Origin: Rhizobacter sp964253025
GTDB taxonomy: Bacteria > Pseudomonadota > Gammaproteobacteria > Burkholderiales > Burkholderiaceae_C
NCBI RefSeq assembly: GCF_964253025.1
Contig: NZ_CAXUQC020000001.1
Coordinates: 3,534,001 to 3,598,000 of the forward strand
Length of the DNA stretch: 64,000 bases
Direction: 5' to 3'
Each line of letters begins with the position of its first letter. The stretch's first letter is position 1. A program made the translations under genes and the position numbers. The notes under the pieces were generated by a model that saw only the letters and a program-made list of their open reading frames with translations, searched no databases and was not told the DNA's origin. Below are positions 23,746 to 32,066 of the stretch, piece by piece.

Positions 23746-24629
23746 GCCTCACGACCCTGACCGACGTCGCGGCGCCGGCCAAGCTCAACCTGTTCCTGCA
23801 CATCGTCGGTCGTCGGTCGGACGGCTATCACCTGCTGCAATCGGTGTTCGTGCTGGTGGACTGGTGCGACACGCTTCATTTCGAACGGCGCACGGATGCC
23901 CTGCTTCAGCGCCACGACCTCGGCCCCGCACTCCCCGCGGACGACCTGTGCCTGCGCGCGGCCCGTGCCCTGCAGCAAGCGTCGGGAACGGCCTTCGGCG
24001 CCGACATCTCCATCGACAAACAGGTGCCGTGGGGTGCCGGCATGGGCGGCGGCAGCTCGGATGCGGCCAGCACCCTGCTTGCGCTGAACCGCCTGTGGGA
24101 CTTGAACTGGTCGCGGTCCCGCCTGATGGCCCTGGGCTTGTCGCTGGGCGCGGACGTCCCCTTCTTCATCGGTGGGCACAACGCTTTCGTCGAGGGCATC
24201 GGTGAGCGTTTGACCCCGCTGAGCCTGCCCCGCCAGTGGTTCGCCGTGGTCAAACCTGCAGCCAGCATCGAAACTCGCGCAATTTTTGCGAGTCCGCTCT
24301 TGGCTCGCGATCATGTACCTGATATAGTTGAGGGCTTCCTTGATGAGGCAGGCATTCAGAAGCTTGTGGAGGGGTACGGCAGCAACGTGATGCAGCCTCC
24401 CGCCGAAGTGGAATGCCCTCAGGTGGCGAAAGCCGCCGAGGTGCTGCAGGCGCGGTTCGGCAACAGCCGGATGACGGGCTCGGGCAGCGCGGTCTTTGCA
24501 AGGGCGGGCACAGGTGATCAACCCCTGGCAACGATGCCTTCGGATCTTTCCGAGGGTTGGGTTGGTCGAATGTGCCGCAGTCTGGAGCTGCATCCCCATC
24601 GGGGTTGGGCTTCCGACGAACAGGTTTGA
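23742..24629 (+). CDS. ispE: 4-diphosphocytidyl-2-C-methyl-D-erythritol kinase
   Basis: This 295-residue GHMP kinase phosphorylates the 2-hydroxyl of CDP-methylerythritol in the non-mevalonate isoprenoid pathway. It has the substrate strand PAKLNLFLHIVGRRSDGYH, the glycine-rich ATP loop PWGAGMGGGSSDAA, LGADVPFFIGGHNAFVEGIGE and the C-terminal MTGSGSAVFA. The start overlaps the lolB stop. The stretch about 24270-24370 is clearly less GC-rich than the rest of the gene and holds a good sigma-70-type promoter facing tRNA-Gln and prs. The last 30 residues are divergent. Confidence 0.95.
   Translation: MSLTTLTDVAAPAKLNLFLHIVGRRSDGYHLLQSVFVLVDWCDTLHFERRTDALLQRHDLGPALPADDLCLRAARALQQASGTAFGADISIDKQVPWGAGMGGGSSDAASTLLALNRLWDLNWSRSRLMALGLSLGADVPFFIGGHNAFVEGIGERLTPLSLPRQWFAVVKPAASIETRAIFASPLLARDHVPDIVEGFLDEAGIQKLVEGYGSNVMQPPAEVECPQVAKAAEVLQARFGNSRMTGSGSAVFARAGTGDQPLATMPSDLSEGWVGRMCRSLELHPHRGWASDEQV
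24300..24328 (+). promoter_or_regulatory. Predicted sigma-70 promoter inside ispE
   Basis: TTGGCT (24300-24305), 17-base spacer, TATAGT (24323-24328). It lies about 330 bases before tRNA-Gln and 450 before prs and could feed both. Upstream prs promoters inside or near ispE are known in enterobacteria. Confidence 0.5.
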
Positions 24630-24658
24630 GGTGGCCTGCGCAAGCAGGCGACCTGTGT

Positions 24659-24735
24659 AGGGGAGTCGCCAAGTTGGTTAAGGCATCGGATTTTGATTCC
24701 GACATGCGAAGGTTCGAATCCTTCTTCCCCTGCCA
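24659..24735 (+). tRNA. tRNA-Gln (anticodon UUG)
   Basis: A 77-base cloverleaf: acceptor AGGGGAG paired with TTCCCCT (one G-U), discriminator G, encoded CCA, D-arm GCCAAGTTGGTTAAGGC, anticodon loop TTTTGAT with TTG, T-arm GAAGGTTCGAATCCTTC. It lies between ispE and prs, a position conserved in related bacteria. Confidence 0.96.
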
Positions 24736-24779
24736 AACGTCTTTTGATTCCCGTGCCGCCATGGCACACCGGAGCTGAT

Positions 24780-25799
24780 ATGAAAGGGCGCGCTGTGCCC
24801 GTGGATGCGCCCCAAACCAGTCTCGACGGAGGGAATGTGCTTTTCAATACAGTCTTGTTCACCGGCAACGCCAATCCGGCGCTCGCCCAGGAAATGGCCT
24901 CGCACCTGGGCATCGAGCTCGGCAAGGCCTCGGTCGGCCGTTTCTCCGATGGTGAAGTCGCCATCGAGATCCAGCAGAACGTGCGTGCGCGCGACATCTT
25001 CGTCGTCCAGCCGACCTGCGCGCCGACGAACGAGAACCTGATGGAACTCTGCATCATGGTCGACGCACTGAAGCGGGCTTCCGCTCGCCGCGTCACGGCC
25101 GTGATCCCCTACTTCGGCTATGCCCGGCAGGACCGCCGCCCCCGTTCCACCCGGGTGCCCATCAGCGCGAAGGTCGTGGCCAACATGCTCGAGGCCGTCG
25201 GCGTCGAGCGCCTGTTGACGATGGACCTGCACGCCGACCAGATCCAGGGCTTCTTCAACATCCCGGTCGACAACATCTACGCGTCGCCCGTGCTGCTGTC
25301 CGACCTGCAGAGCAAGCGCTACCCCGATCTGGTGGTGGTGTCGCCCGACGTGGGCGGCGTGGTGCGCGCCCGTGCGCTGGCCAAGCAGCTCGGCTGCGAC
25401 CTGGCCATCATCGACAAGCGGCGCCCGAAGGCGAACGTCTCCGAGGTGATGCACGTCATCGGCGACATCGAGAACCGCAACTGCGTGATCATGGACGACA
25501 TGATCGACACCGCAGGCACGCTCGTGAAGGCAGCCGAGGTGCTCAAGGAGCGCGGCGCCAAGAGCGTCTACGCCTACTGCACGCACGCCGTGTTCTCGGG
25601 CCCGGCCATCGAGCGCATCAAGGGCTCGCAGCTCGACGAAGTGGTCATCACCAACACCATCCCGTTGAGCGAGGACGGCAAGGCCTGCGCCAAGGTGCGC
25701 CAGCTGTCGGTCGCATTCCTGTTTGCCGAAACCATCCGTCGCATCTCCGACGGCGAGTCGGTGACCTCCCTGTTCGCGGAGCAGAACAACAACTTCTGA
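24780..25799 (+). CDS. prs: Ribose-phosphate pyrophosphokinase
   Basis: This 339-residue enzyme makes PRPP from ribose 5-phosphate and ATP for nucleotide, histidine and tryptophan synthesis. Motifs: the flexible loop YARQDRRPRST, metal-binding DLHADQIQGFF, VSPDVGGVVRARALAK and the PRPP loop VIMDDMIDTAGTLVKA. ATG 24780 has GGAG upstream and adds about 20 residues before the conserved VLFNTVLFTGNANPALA; a GTG at 24837 would match the shorter E. coli length. Its product feeds the histidine genes elsewhere in this window. Confidence 0.96.
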   Translation: MKGRAVPVDAPQTSLDGGNVLFNTVLFTGNANPALAQEMASHLGIELGKASVGRFSDGEVAIEIQQNVRARDIFVVQPTCAPTNENLMELCIMVDALKRASARRVTAVIPYFGYARQDRRPRSTRVPISAKVVANMLEAVGVERLLTMDLHADQIQGFFNIPVDNIYASPVLLSDLQSKRYPDLVVVSPDVGGVVRARALAKQLGCDLAIIDKRRPKANVSEVMHVIGDIENRNCVIMDDMIDTAGTLVKAAEVLKERGAKSVYAYCTHAVFSGPAIERIKGSQLDEVVITNTIPLSEDGKACAKVRQLSVAFLFAETIRRISDGESVTSLFAEQNNNF

Positions 25800-25906
25800 T
25801 CCGCACGGCAGCGCCGACAGGCGCTGTTTCAAGCGGGCTGAGCGGCCTCGCCGCAACGCCCACCCTGACGCCTGGTCGCGGGCGTCTTCCATGTTTGGAG
25901 AAAACC

Positions 25907-26551
25907 ATGAAATTTGTTGCTTTCGAGCGCAAGCTGCAGGGGACCGGAGCGAGCCGCCGCCTGCGCTTGGCCGACAAGGTGCCTGGCATCGTCTACGGCG
26001 GCAGCGCCACCCCTTCGCTGATCGAACTCGATCACAACGCGCTGTTCCATGCGCTGAAGAAGGAAGCCTTCCACTCGTCCATCCTCGAGATGGAACTGGG
26101 TGGCAAGACCGAGCAGGTCCTGCTGCGTGACTACCAGCTGCACCCGTTCCGCCAGATCGTGCTGCACATCGACTTCCAGCGCGTCGACGCCACCACCATG
26201 ATCACGAAGAAGGTGCCCCTGCACTTCGTGAACGAGGAGAACTCGCCGGCCGTCAAGACCGACAAGTGCCTGGTGAACCACGTCGTCACCGAACTGCGCA
26301 TCTCCTGCCTGGCCAAGGCCCTGCCGGAGTTCCTGACGGTCGACCTGAACGAGCTGACCAAGGGCCAGGCCCTGCACGTCAGCGACCTGAAGCTCCCGGC
26401 CGGCGTCAAGGTCGTGACCCAGGGCAAGCCGAACCCCGTGATCGTGTCGACCTCGGTCCCGGTGGAAGAAGCCGAGATCGCGCCGGTCGTGACCGCTCCG
26501 GCCGCACCTGCTGGCAAGGCCAAGAAGTCCGAAAAGCAGAACAAGAAATAA
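25907..26551 (+). CDS. rplY: 50S ribosomal protein L25 (Ctc form)
   Basis: This 214-residue protein binds 5S rRNA. The N-terminal L25 domain begins MKFVAFERKLQGTGASRRLR and the longer TL5/Ctc C-terminal beta domain follows, ending in a lysine-rich tail (AKKSEKQNKK). ATG 25907 is preceded by GGAG. A 107-base leader separates it from prs and could contain its own promoter or a control element, but no clear one is seen. An intrinsic terminator follows the stop. Confidence 0.96.
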   Translation: MKFVAFERKLQGTGASRRLRLADKVPGIVYGGSATPSLIELDHNALFHALKKEAFHSSILEMELGGKTEQVLLRDYQLHPFRQIVLHIDFQRVDATTMITKKVPLHFVNEENSPAVKTDKCLVNHVVTELRISCLAKALPEFLTVDLNELTKGQALHVSDLKLPAGVKVVTQGKPNPVIVSTSVPVEEAEIAPVVTAPAAPAGKAKKSEKQNKK

Positions 26552-26574
26552 GAAGAGCCTTCGGGCGTCTGACG

Positions 26575-26600
26575 AACCCCGCCTCGGCGGGGTTTTTTTT
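26575..26600 (+). terminator. Rho-independent terminator after rplY
   Basis: Stem CCCCGC/GCGGGG with a CTCG loop followed by eight T residues (26593-26600). Confidence 0.93.
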
Positions 26601-26753
26601 CGCCCGGAAGGGATCACCTCCGGGCTGGCGCTCATGGGCACACGTCGGTAAGGCCACGCGCGCGGCACCAGGCAGGCCGAGCGACTACGGCGCGGCTGCC
26701 TAAACCGCAGGCGCGGCCGGCAGTGAGCACTACGCTGAAGGGATAATCGCCAA

Positions 26754-27413
26754 ATGATTCGATTGCTGGTGGGCCTCGGAAATCCCGGGGCAGAGTACGA
26801 AGCCACGAACCACAATGCCGGGTTCTGGTGGATCGATGCGGTGGCGCGCGAGCTCAAGGCGTCGCTCACGCCCGAGCGCAGCTACTTCGGTCTGGTCGCG
26901 CGGGTCAACCGGCCCGAGGGCCCGCTGTGGCTGCTCGAGCCGCAGACCTACATGAACCTCTCGGGCAAGTCGGTCGCTGCCCTCGCCCGCTTCTTCAAGA
27001 TCGCGCCCGGCGAGGTGCTGGTCGCCCACGACGAACTCGATCTTCTCCCCGGCCAGGTCAAGCTCAAGTTCGGCGGCGGGCATGCCGGCCACAACGGCCT
27101 GCGCGACATCCACGCCCAGCTCGGTACCCCGGACTACTGGCGGCTGCGCCTCGGCATCGGGCATCCCGGCGTCAAGTCCGAGGTGGTCGACTACGTGCTG
27201 CGCAAGCCGAAGCCGGAAGCCCGGGAGGCCATTCACGAGGCCATCCAGCGCACCCTGCCCGCCCTCGACCTGCTCCTGGCAGCCGACATGGAGCGCGCGA
27301 CGATGCGCCTAAACGCCAAACCGCCCCGCCCCAAGCCGCCTCGGCCGCCGGCCGCCACGCCGGCGGCCGAGGGCAACGCCAGGCCGGCGGGTCCCGCCAC
27401 GCCGGACGCCTGA
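26754..27413 (+). CDS. pth: Peptidyl-tRNA hydrolase
   Basis: This 219-residue enzyme recycles peptidyl-tRNAs that drop off the ribosome. It starts MIRLLVGLGNPGAEYEATNHNAGF, including the catalytic histidine; further motifs are QTYMNLSGKSV, VAHDELDLLPG with the catalytic-site aspartate, and KFGGGHAGHNGLRDI. The last 35 residues are a proline/arginine/alanine-rich tail beyond the normal length (KPPRPKPPRPPAATPA), typical of high-GC relatives. The stop overlaps the next ATG. Confidence 0.96.
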   Translation: MIRLLVGLGNPGAEYEATNHNAGFWWIDAVARELKASLTPERSYFGLVARVNRPEGPLWLLEPQTYMNLSGKSVAALARFFKIAPGEVLVAHDELDLLPGQVKLKFGGGHAGHNGLRDIHAQLGTPDYWRLRLGIGHPGVKSEVVDYVLRKPKPEAREAIHEAIQRTLPALDLLLAADMERATMRLNAKPPRPKPPRPPAATPAAEGNARPAGPATPDA

Positions 27414-27853
27414 TGGCTCACCTGCGCTGCGCCCGTCCGTCGCTGCCTCGCCCGAATTCGGGCGCAGCCCCACCGGGCGCGGTGCTGGCCATGCTCCTGG
27501 TGTGCGCCGGAATTTCCGACGCTGCGCACGCCGAGCGCATCTATCGGTGCGGCCCACGGGGCAGCGAGTATTCGCAGACACCCTGCAAGGGAGAGCACCC
27601 GCAGTTCTTCGAGGTGGACGACGGGCGCGACGCCGAGCAGCTGGCCGAAGCGCAGGGTGTTGCAGCGCGTGCCCAAGCGGCAGCGGCCCGCCTGACACCG
27701 CCCGGCGCCAGCACGCCGGGCAGCGTCCCAGCCCGGGCCGGAAGCCTGTCCGGGCCCTTCGGACGAGTCCGCGTCCCGTTCGAGGGGCTTGAGATCGAAC
27801 GGCCCGGCCGCTGCGACAAGCGGAAGCGGCCGCGGACGGACGCCTGTCGATGA
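27413..27853 (+). CDS. DUF4124-type exported protein
   Basis: This 146-residue protein has a signal peptide (VLAMLLVCAGISDAAHA, ending near residue 41) followed by ERIYRCGPRGSEYSQTPCKG, the short motif of DUF4124 with two cysteines. A third cysteine pair at the C-terminus (RCDKRKRPRTDAC) is unusual. ATG 27413 overlaps the pth stop. The family is widespread in betaproteobacteria and of unknown function; periplasmic location is inferred. Confidence 0.8.
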   Translation: MAHLRCARPSLPRPNSGAAPPGAVLAMLLVCAGISDAAHAERIYRCGPRGSEYSQTPCKGEHPQFFEVDDGRDAEQLAEAQGVAARAQAAAARLTPPGASTPGSVPARAGSLSGPFGRVRVPFEGLEIERPGRCDKRKRPRTDACR

Positions 27854-28076
27854 ATCACCTTGCTGCGCCACGCCCGCGGCCCCCGGCCGGGCGACGGCCG
27901 ATGCCAGCAAAACGCCACCCGCTCAAAGGGACCGTCGCACGCCGTGCACGAGACGATTCAAGCAGGCGCAGACACTCGCATCGGCCCCGGCTGCGACGCC
28001 CGTGCAGTGACATGCCGTCGGGCTCAACGCCCTCTCGACGCCGTGAATCCATCGGCGCATGCACTTCCCACCCGAC

Positions 28077-28895
28077 ATGAATACCCAACCCGCCACTGAA
28101 GCGGCAGAGCAGCCCCTCGACGGCGGCAACCAGTCCACCGTCGTCAAGGTGGGCAGCACGGTGCGTCGCACGGCGGGCGCCTGGACGCCACAGGTGCACC
28201 GCCTGCTTGGCCACCTGCACCAGCAGGGCATCCCGGAGGTGCCCCAGGTGATCGGCATGGATGACGCCGGCCGCGAGGTGCTCAGCCACCTGCCCGGCAT
28301 CGTGGGCCATGCGCCGCTGCCCGAGCACCTGCGCGAGGACACAGTGCTCGAACAGGCCGCAAGGCTGTTGCGCCGCTTGCATGACGCCACGGCCAGCGTG
28401 GCGTCATCGTGGCGCGAGGGCTGGCAGGCGCCGCTGCGCGAACCGGTGGAGGTTGTCTGCCACGGCGACTTCGCACCCTACAACTGCGTGTTCGACGGTG
28501 ATCGATTGAGCGGCGTGATCGACTTCGACCACGCCCATCCGGGCCCGCGTGCCTGGGACCTCGCCTATGCCGCCTACCGCTTCGCACCCTTGATGGCGGC
28601 CGGCAACCCGGAACATCGCGGCACGGTGGCGGAACAGGCGCGACGGCTGCACGGCTTCGTGAGCGCGTACGGGCCTTTCGACACCACGGGGTTCGTCGAT
28701 GTCCTGGCAGCCCGGGTCCAGGTCATGGCCGACCACCTGCTGACAGGTGCCGCCCGGGGCGACGAGCGGTTGCAGCGATTGGTGGAACGCGGCGACGCGG
28801 CACTCTATGCGGCGGATCGCGCCCACATCGAGGCGCACCGCGACGCCTTCGAAGCGGCGCTGCCCAACAGCGCTCAAGTCAGGCGAGGCAGTTGA
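28077..28895 (+). CDS. Aminoglycoside phosphotransferase (APH)-fold kinase
   Basis: This 272-residue protein has the APH family core: VVCHGDFAPYNCVFD with the catalytic aspartate and metal-binding asparagine, then GVIDFDHAHPGPRAWDLA with the second metal ligand. The N-terminal lobe is short (TVVKVGSTVRRTAGAW). The substrate is unknown; such kinases act on small hydroxylated compounds or on proteins, and antibiotic resistance should not be assumed. ATG 28077 was chosen; ATG 28059 is equally possible, as neither has a clear ribosome-binding site. The 223 bases before it (27854-28076) hold no convincing gene or signal. Confidence 0.82.
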   Translation: MNTQPATEAAEQPLDGGNQSTVVKVGSTVRRTAGAWTPQVHRLLGHLHQQGIPEVPQVIGMDDAGREVLSHLPGIVGHAPLPEHLREDTVLEQAARLLRRLHDATASVASSWREGWQAPLREPVEVVCHGDFAPYNCVFDGDRLSGVIDFDHAHPGPRAWDLAYAAYRFAPLMAAGNPEHRGTVAEQARRLHGFVSAYGPFDTTGFVDVLAARVQVMADHLLTGAARGDERLQRLVERGDAALYAADRAHIEAHRDAFEAALPNSAQVRRGS

Positions 28896-29006
28896 CCCGA
28901 CTGAAGTGCAAGGCGCCAGCGACGCGGTGCCGGTGAGCCTGCACCTCGGTCGCCGATCACAGGGCCGGCCTTGGCCCGGCAGATCGCTGACTCAGCCGAA
29001 TGGACT

Positions 29007-29258
29007 TCAGCCCTCGCCCTTCAGGCGCCGGTACTTCGCCCACAGCGATTCCTTGGCCTCGACGTGCGCCGGATCCACCGGAATGCAGCTCACCGGGCAC
29101 ACCTGCACGCACTGCGGCTCATCGAAGTGGCCGACGCACTCGGTGCACTTGTTCGGGTCAATCTGGTAGATGGACTCGCCCATCGAGATCGCCTGGTTGG
29201 GGCACTCGGGCTCGCACACATCGCAGTTGATGCACTCGTCAGTGATCTTCAGGGCCAT
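29007..29258 (-). CDS. YfhL-type 2[4Fe-4S] ferredoxin
   Basis: This 83-residue ferredoxin has cluster-1 ligands CINCDVCEPECP and cluster-2 ligands CTECVGHFDEPQCVQVCP, the latter with the insertion typical of Alvin/YfhL ferredoxins. ATG 29258 (MALKITDECIN) is the family start. It is the last gene of a minus-strand run that includes rsmD and coaD. The order rsmD-coaD-ferredoxin is conserved in betaproteobacteria. The redox partner is not known. Confidence 0.93.
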   Translation of the reverse strand: MALKITDECINCDVCEPECPNQAISMGESIYQIDPNKCTECVGHFDEPQCVQVCPVSCIPVDPAHVEAKESLWAKYRRLKGEG

Positions 29259-29313
29259 CGGGGGTCGGGTTCCACGGTCAAACGGTCGCAGCAAAGCGCC
29301 CGGAGGCAGGCGC

Positions 29314-29832
29314 TCAAGCCGGCTTGTCGGCCGTCTTGTCTGCCTTCACGCGCGCCTGCAAGCGAGCCAGGACCGAGGGTGACACGAATTTGGAGACATC
29401 ACCGCCAAGGATGGCAATCTCGCGCACGAAAGTGCCGGAGACGAACTGGTATTGATCGCTCGGGGTCAGGAACACCGTCTCGACATCCGACATCAGGTGG
29501 CGGTTCATGCCCGCCATCTGGAACTCGTACTCGAAGTCGCTGACCGCGCGCAGGCCCCGCACGACGACCTTGCCGCCATGGGCCTTCACGAAGTCGCTGA
29601 GCAGGCCGTCGAAGGAGATGACCTCGACGTTGGGATGCTTGACCGCCAGTTCCTGGGCGATCTCCAGGCGCTCGGTCAGCGAGAACATGGTGCGCTTGTG
29701 GTGCCCGGCGGCCACCGCGAGGATGAGCCGCTCGAACAGCCGGCCGGCGCGTCGCATCAGGTCCTCATGGCCCAGGGTCATGGGGTCGAAGGTGCCGGGG
29801 TAGACGGCTGTGAGGCGGGTCACGGAAGTCAA
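29314..29832 (-). CDS. coaD: Phosphopantetheine adenylyltransferase
   Basis: This 172-residue enzyme makes dephospho-CoA from phosphopantetheine and ATP. The nucleotidyl transferase motif is YPGTFDPMTLGHEDLMRRA (T-x-G-H type), with VVRGLRAVSDFEYEFQMAGMN and the SGTFVREIAILGGDVS loop later. The TTG at 29832 has AAGGAG five bases upstream and overlaps the rsmD stop (TTGA), so it is preferred over the GTG at 29823. The tail is lysine-rich. Confidence 0.94.
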   Translation of the reverse strand: MTSVTRLTAVYPGTFDPMTLGHEDLMRRAGRLFERLILAVAAGHHKRTMFSLTERLEIAQELAVKHPNVEVISFDGLLSDFVKAHGGKVVVRGLRAVSDFEYEFQMAGMNRHLMSDVETVFLTPSDQYQFVSGTFVREIAILGGDVSKFVSPSVLARLQARVKADKTADKPA

Positions 29833-30458
29833 GCGGGCTCCTTCGGGTCAGCAGTCGGTGCGGGCGCAGTGTAGCCGGGCTCCGCCTTCTGAAACAGATG
29901 GTAGTGCACCGTTCCGGCGCGACCGTGGCGGTGCAGTCGCAGGGGCGGGCCGGCGAAGTCCTCCGGCCCGAACGCACGGTCCGCCTCCAGGTACAGCAGG
30001 CCGCCGGGGACGGCGATTCGGCTCGCGGCCTGCATGGCCGGAATGAAGAGTTCCGCGTCGAATGGCGGGTCGACGAACACCAGTTCGAAACTGTCGGCCG
30101 GCTGGCGCCCCGCCCAGGCGATGGCGTCGCCGCCGACCACCCGCACGGCGTCGCCGGCCTTCAGCCGGCCATGCACCTCGTGCAGGCTGCGCACCAGGCG
30201 GGCCTCGCGCTCGACGAGCGTGACCGCCGAGGCGCCACGGGAGGCCGCCTCAAAGCCCAGCGCGCCGCTACCGGCGAAGAGGTCGGCGCAGCGCCAGCCG
30301 TCCAGGTTGTTGCCCAGCCAGTTGAAGAGGGTCTCGCGGACCCGATCGGGAGTCGGCCGAAGGCCGGGCAGGTTGGCCACCGGCAGCTTGCTGCGCTTCC
30401 AGGCGCCGCCGATCACCCTCACTTCGCGGGGCGGCCCGCCACGCACGACGCCGGTCAT
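29829..30458 (-). CDS. rsmD: 16S rRNA (guanine966-N2)-methyltransferase RsmD
   Basis: This 209-residue SAM-dependent methyltransferase modifies G966 of 16S rRNA. Motifs: VRVIGGAWKRSKL at the start, LRPTPDRVRETLFNWL, SAM-binding DLFAGSGALGFEAASRG and the catalytic VFVDPPFDAELF. Its ATG overlaps the hisF stop (ATGA), so it is translated from the his messenger, an uncommon arrangement. Confidence 0.94.
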   Translation of the reverse strand: MTGVVRGGPPREVRVIGGAWKRSKLPVANLPGLRPTPDRVRETLFNWLGNNLDGWRCADLFAGSGALGFEAASRGASAVTLVEREARLVRSLHEVHGRLKAGDAVRVVGGDAIAWAGRQPADSFELVFVDPPFDAELFIPAMQAASRIAVPGGLLYLEADRAFGPEDFAGPPLRLHRHGRAGTVHYHLFQKAEPGYTAPAPTADPKEPA

Positions 30459-31216
30459 GTCCGAACCGGGATGCCGCGGCTCGCCATGAGCGCCTTGGCC
30501 TCAGCGATGGTGTGCTCGCCATAGTGGAAGATGCTGGCCGCCAGCACCGCATCGGCATGCCCTTCCTGGATGCCTTCGGCGAGGTGTTCGAGCGTGCCGA
30601 CGCCGCCGGAGGCGATGACCGGGACATCCACCGCGTCGCTGACCGCCCGCGTGAGCGGCAGGTTGAAGCCGATGCGCGTGCCGTCGCGGTCCATGCTGGT
30701 CAGCAGAATCTCGCCGGCTCCGTACTCGGCCATCTGGCGCGCCCAGGCCACCGCGTCGAGCCCGGTGTTCTTGCGGCCGCCATGCGTGTAGACGTCCCAG
30801 CCCGAGCCGTCGGCCCGGCCCTTGGCGTCGATGGCCACCACGATGCACTGCGCGCCGTACTTGGCAGAGGCCTCGCGGATGACGTCAGGATCGGCCACCG
30901 CGGCCGAGTTGAAGCTGACCTTGTCGGCACCGGCATTGAGCAGGCGCCGGACGTCGGCGACCGTCCGCACGCCGCCCCCGACCGTGAGCGGGATGAAGAC
31001 CTGCGACGCCACCGCCTCGATGATCGGCAGGATCAGGTCGCGGCCGTCGCTGGTGGCCGTGATGTCGAGGAAGGTCAGTTCATCGGCGCCCTGCTCGTTG
31101 TAGCGGGCGGCGATCTCGACCGGATCACCGGCATCGCGCAACTCGACGAAGTTGACGCCTTTGACGACGCGACCGCCGGTCACGTCGAGGCAGGGAATGA
31201 TGCGTTTGGTGAGCAT
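30455..31216 (-). CDS. hisF: Imidazole glycerol phosphate synthase, cyclase subunit
   Basis: This 253-residue (beta/alpha)8-barrel protein uses ammonia from HisH to form imidazole glycerol phosphate and AICAR. Starts MLTKRIIPCLDVTGGRVVKG with the catalytic aspartate (CLD); LTVGGGVRTVADVRRLLNAGADKVSFNSAA and IASGGVGTLEHLAEG are phosphate-binding segments. Catalytic D in TSMDRDGTRIGF. It follows hisA after 58 bases on the same strand. Confidence 0.97.
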   Translation of the reverse strand: MLTKRIIPCLDVTGGRVVKGVNFVELRDAGDPVEIAARYNEQGADELTFLDITATSDGRDLILPIIEAVASQVFIPLTVGGGVRTVADVRRLLNAGADKVSFNSAAVADPDVIREASAKYGAQCIVVAIDAKGRADGSGWDVYTHGGRKNTGLDAVAWARQMAEYGAGEILLTSMDRDGTRIGFNLPLTRAVSDAVDVPVIASGGVGTLEHLAEGIQEGHADAVLAASIFHYGEHTIAEAKALMASRGIPVRT

Positions 31217-31274
31217 GGCGCTGGGGGGAAGACGCGGCCGCCAGAACGAACCACGCGTGAGGGAGAGCAGCGTG

Positions 31275-32018
31275 TCAGGCGCCGTTGAGTTCGTCGGCGC
31301 GCCGCTGCGCCTGTTCGAAGTCGAGGTCGCCGCTGTAGATGGCGCGTCCGCAGATCACGCCCTCGACGCCTTCCTCCTCGACGGCGCACAGCTTGTCGAT
31401 GTCGGCGAGGTTGGACAGGCCGCCCGAGGCGATGACCGGGATGCTCAGCGACTGGGCCAGCTTGACGGTGGCATCGATGTTGATGCCCGACAACATGCCG
31501 TCGCGGCCGATGTCGGTGTAGATCACGCCTTCGACGCCGTAGTCCTCGAACTTCTTGGCCAGGTCGACCACTTCGTGGCCGGTGAGCTTGCTCCAGCCGT
31601 CGGTGGCCACCTTGCCGTCCTTGGCGTCCAGGCCCACGATGATGTGGCCGCCGAAGGCGCTGCAGGCGTCGCGCAGGAAACCGGGGTTCTTCACGGCGGC
31701 CGTGCCGATGATGATGTAGCTCAGGCCATCGTCGAGGTAGCGCTCGATGGTGTCGAGGTCGCGTATGCCGCCCCCGAGCTGCACCGGGATCTCTTCGCCG
31801 ACCTCGGCCAGGATGGCCTTGATGGCGGCCTCGTTGACGGGTTTGCCCGCAAACGCGCCGTTCAGGTCAACCAGGTGCAGGCGCCGGGCGCCGGCATCGA
31901 CCCAGCGGCGAGCCATCTTCGCGGGGTCCTCGCCGAAGGTGGTCGAGGCGTTCATGTCGCCTTGCTTGAGGCGCACACAGTGGCCGTCTTTCAGGTCAAT
32001 CGCGGGGATCAGCAGCAT
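31275..32018 (-). CDS. hisA: Phosphoribosylformimino-AICAR ribotide isomerase
   Basis: This 247-residue barrel isomerase catalyses the fourth step of histidine synthesis. Catalytic residues sit in LLIPAIDLKDGHCVRL (D) and YTDIGRDGML (D). Phosphate-binding loops are QLGGGIRDL and IASGGLSNL. The gene lies between hisH and hisF in normal order, with a 48-base gap to hisH. Confidence 0.97.
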   Translation of the reverse strand: MLLIPAIDLKDGHCVRLKQGDMNASTTFGEDPAKMARRWVDAGARRLHLVDLNGAFAGKPVNEAAIKAILAEVGEEIPVQLGGGIRDLDTIERYLDDGLSYIIIGTAAVKNPGFLRDACSAFGGHIIVGLDAKDGKVATDGWSKLTGHEVVDLAKKFEDYGVEGVIYTDIGRDGMLSGINIDATVKLAQSLSIPVIASGGLSNLADIDKLCAVEEEGVEGVICGRAIYSGDLDFEQAQRRADELNGA

Positions 32019-32066
32019 GGCCGAAGAGTGGGGTGGTGAGAGAAAGGGGCGCCCGGAAGCAGGCGG

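Noticed and set aside
26601..26753. Hairpin near 26603-26624 as a riboswitch before pth
   Set aside because: Only a short GC stem, no aptamer pattern is seen. More likely a chance feature of high-GC DNA.
27850..28080. A possible small gene overlapping the DUF4124 stop
   Set aside because: Arg/Pro-rich with no pattern, no ribosome-binding site and no recognisable fold. The gap 27854-28076 is treated as non-coding.
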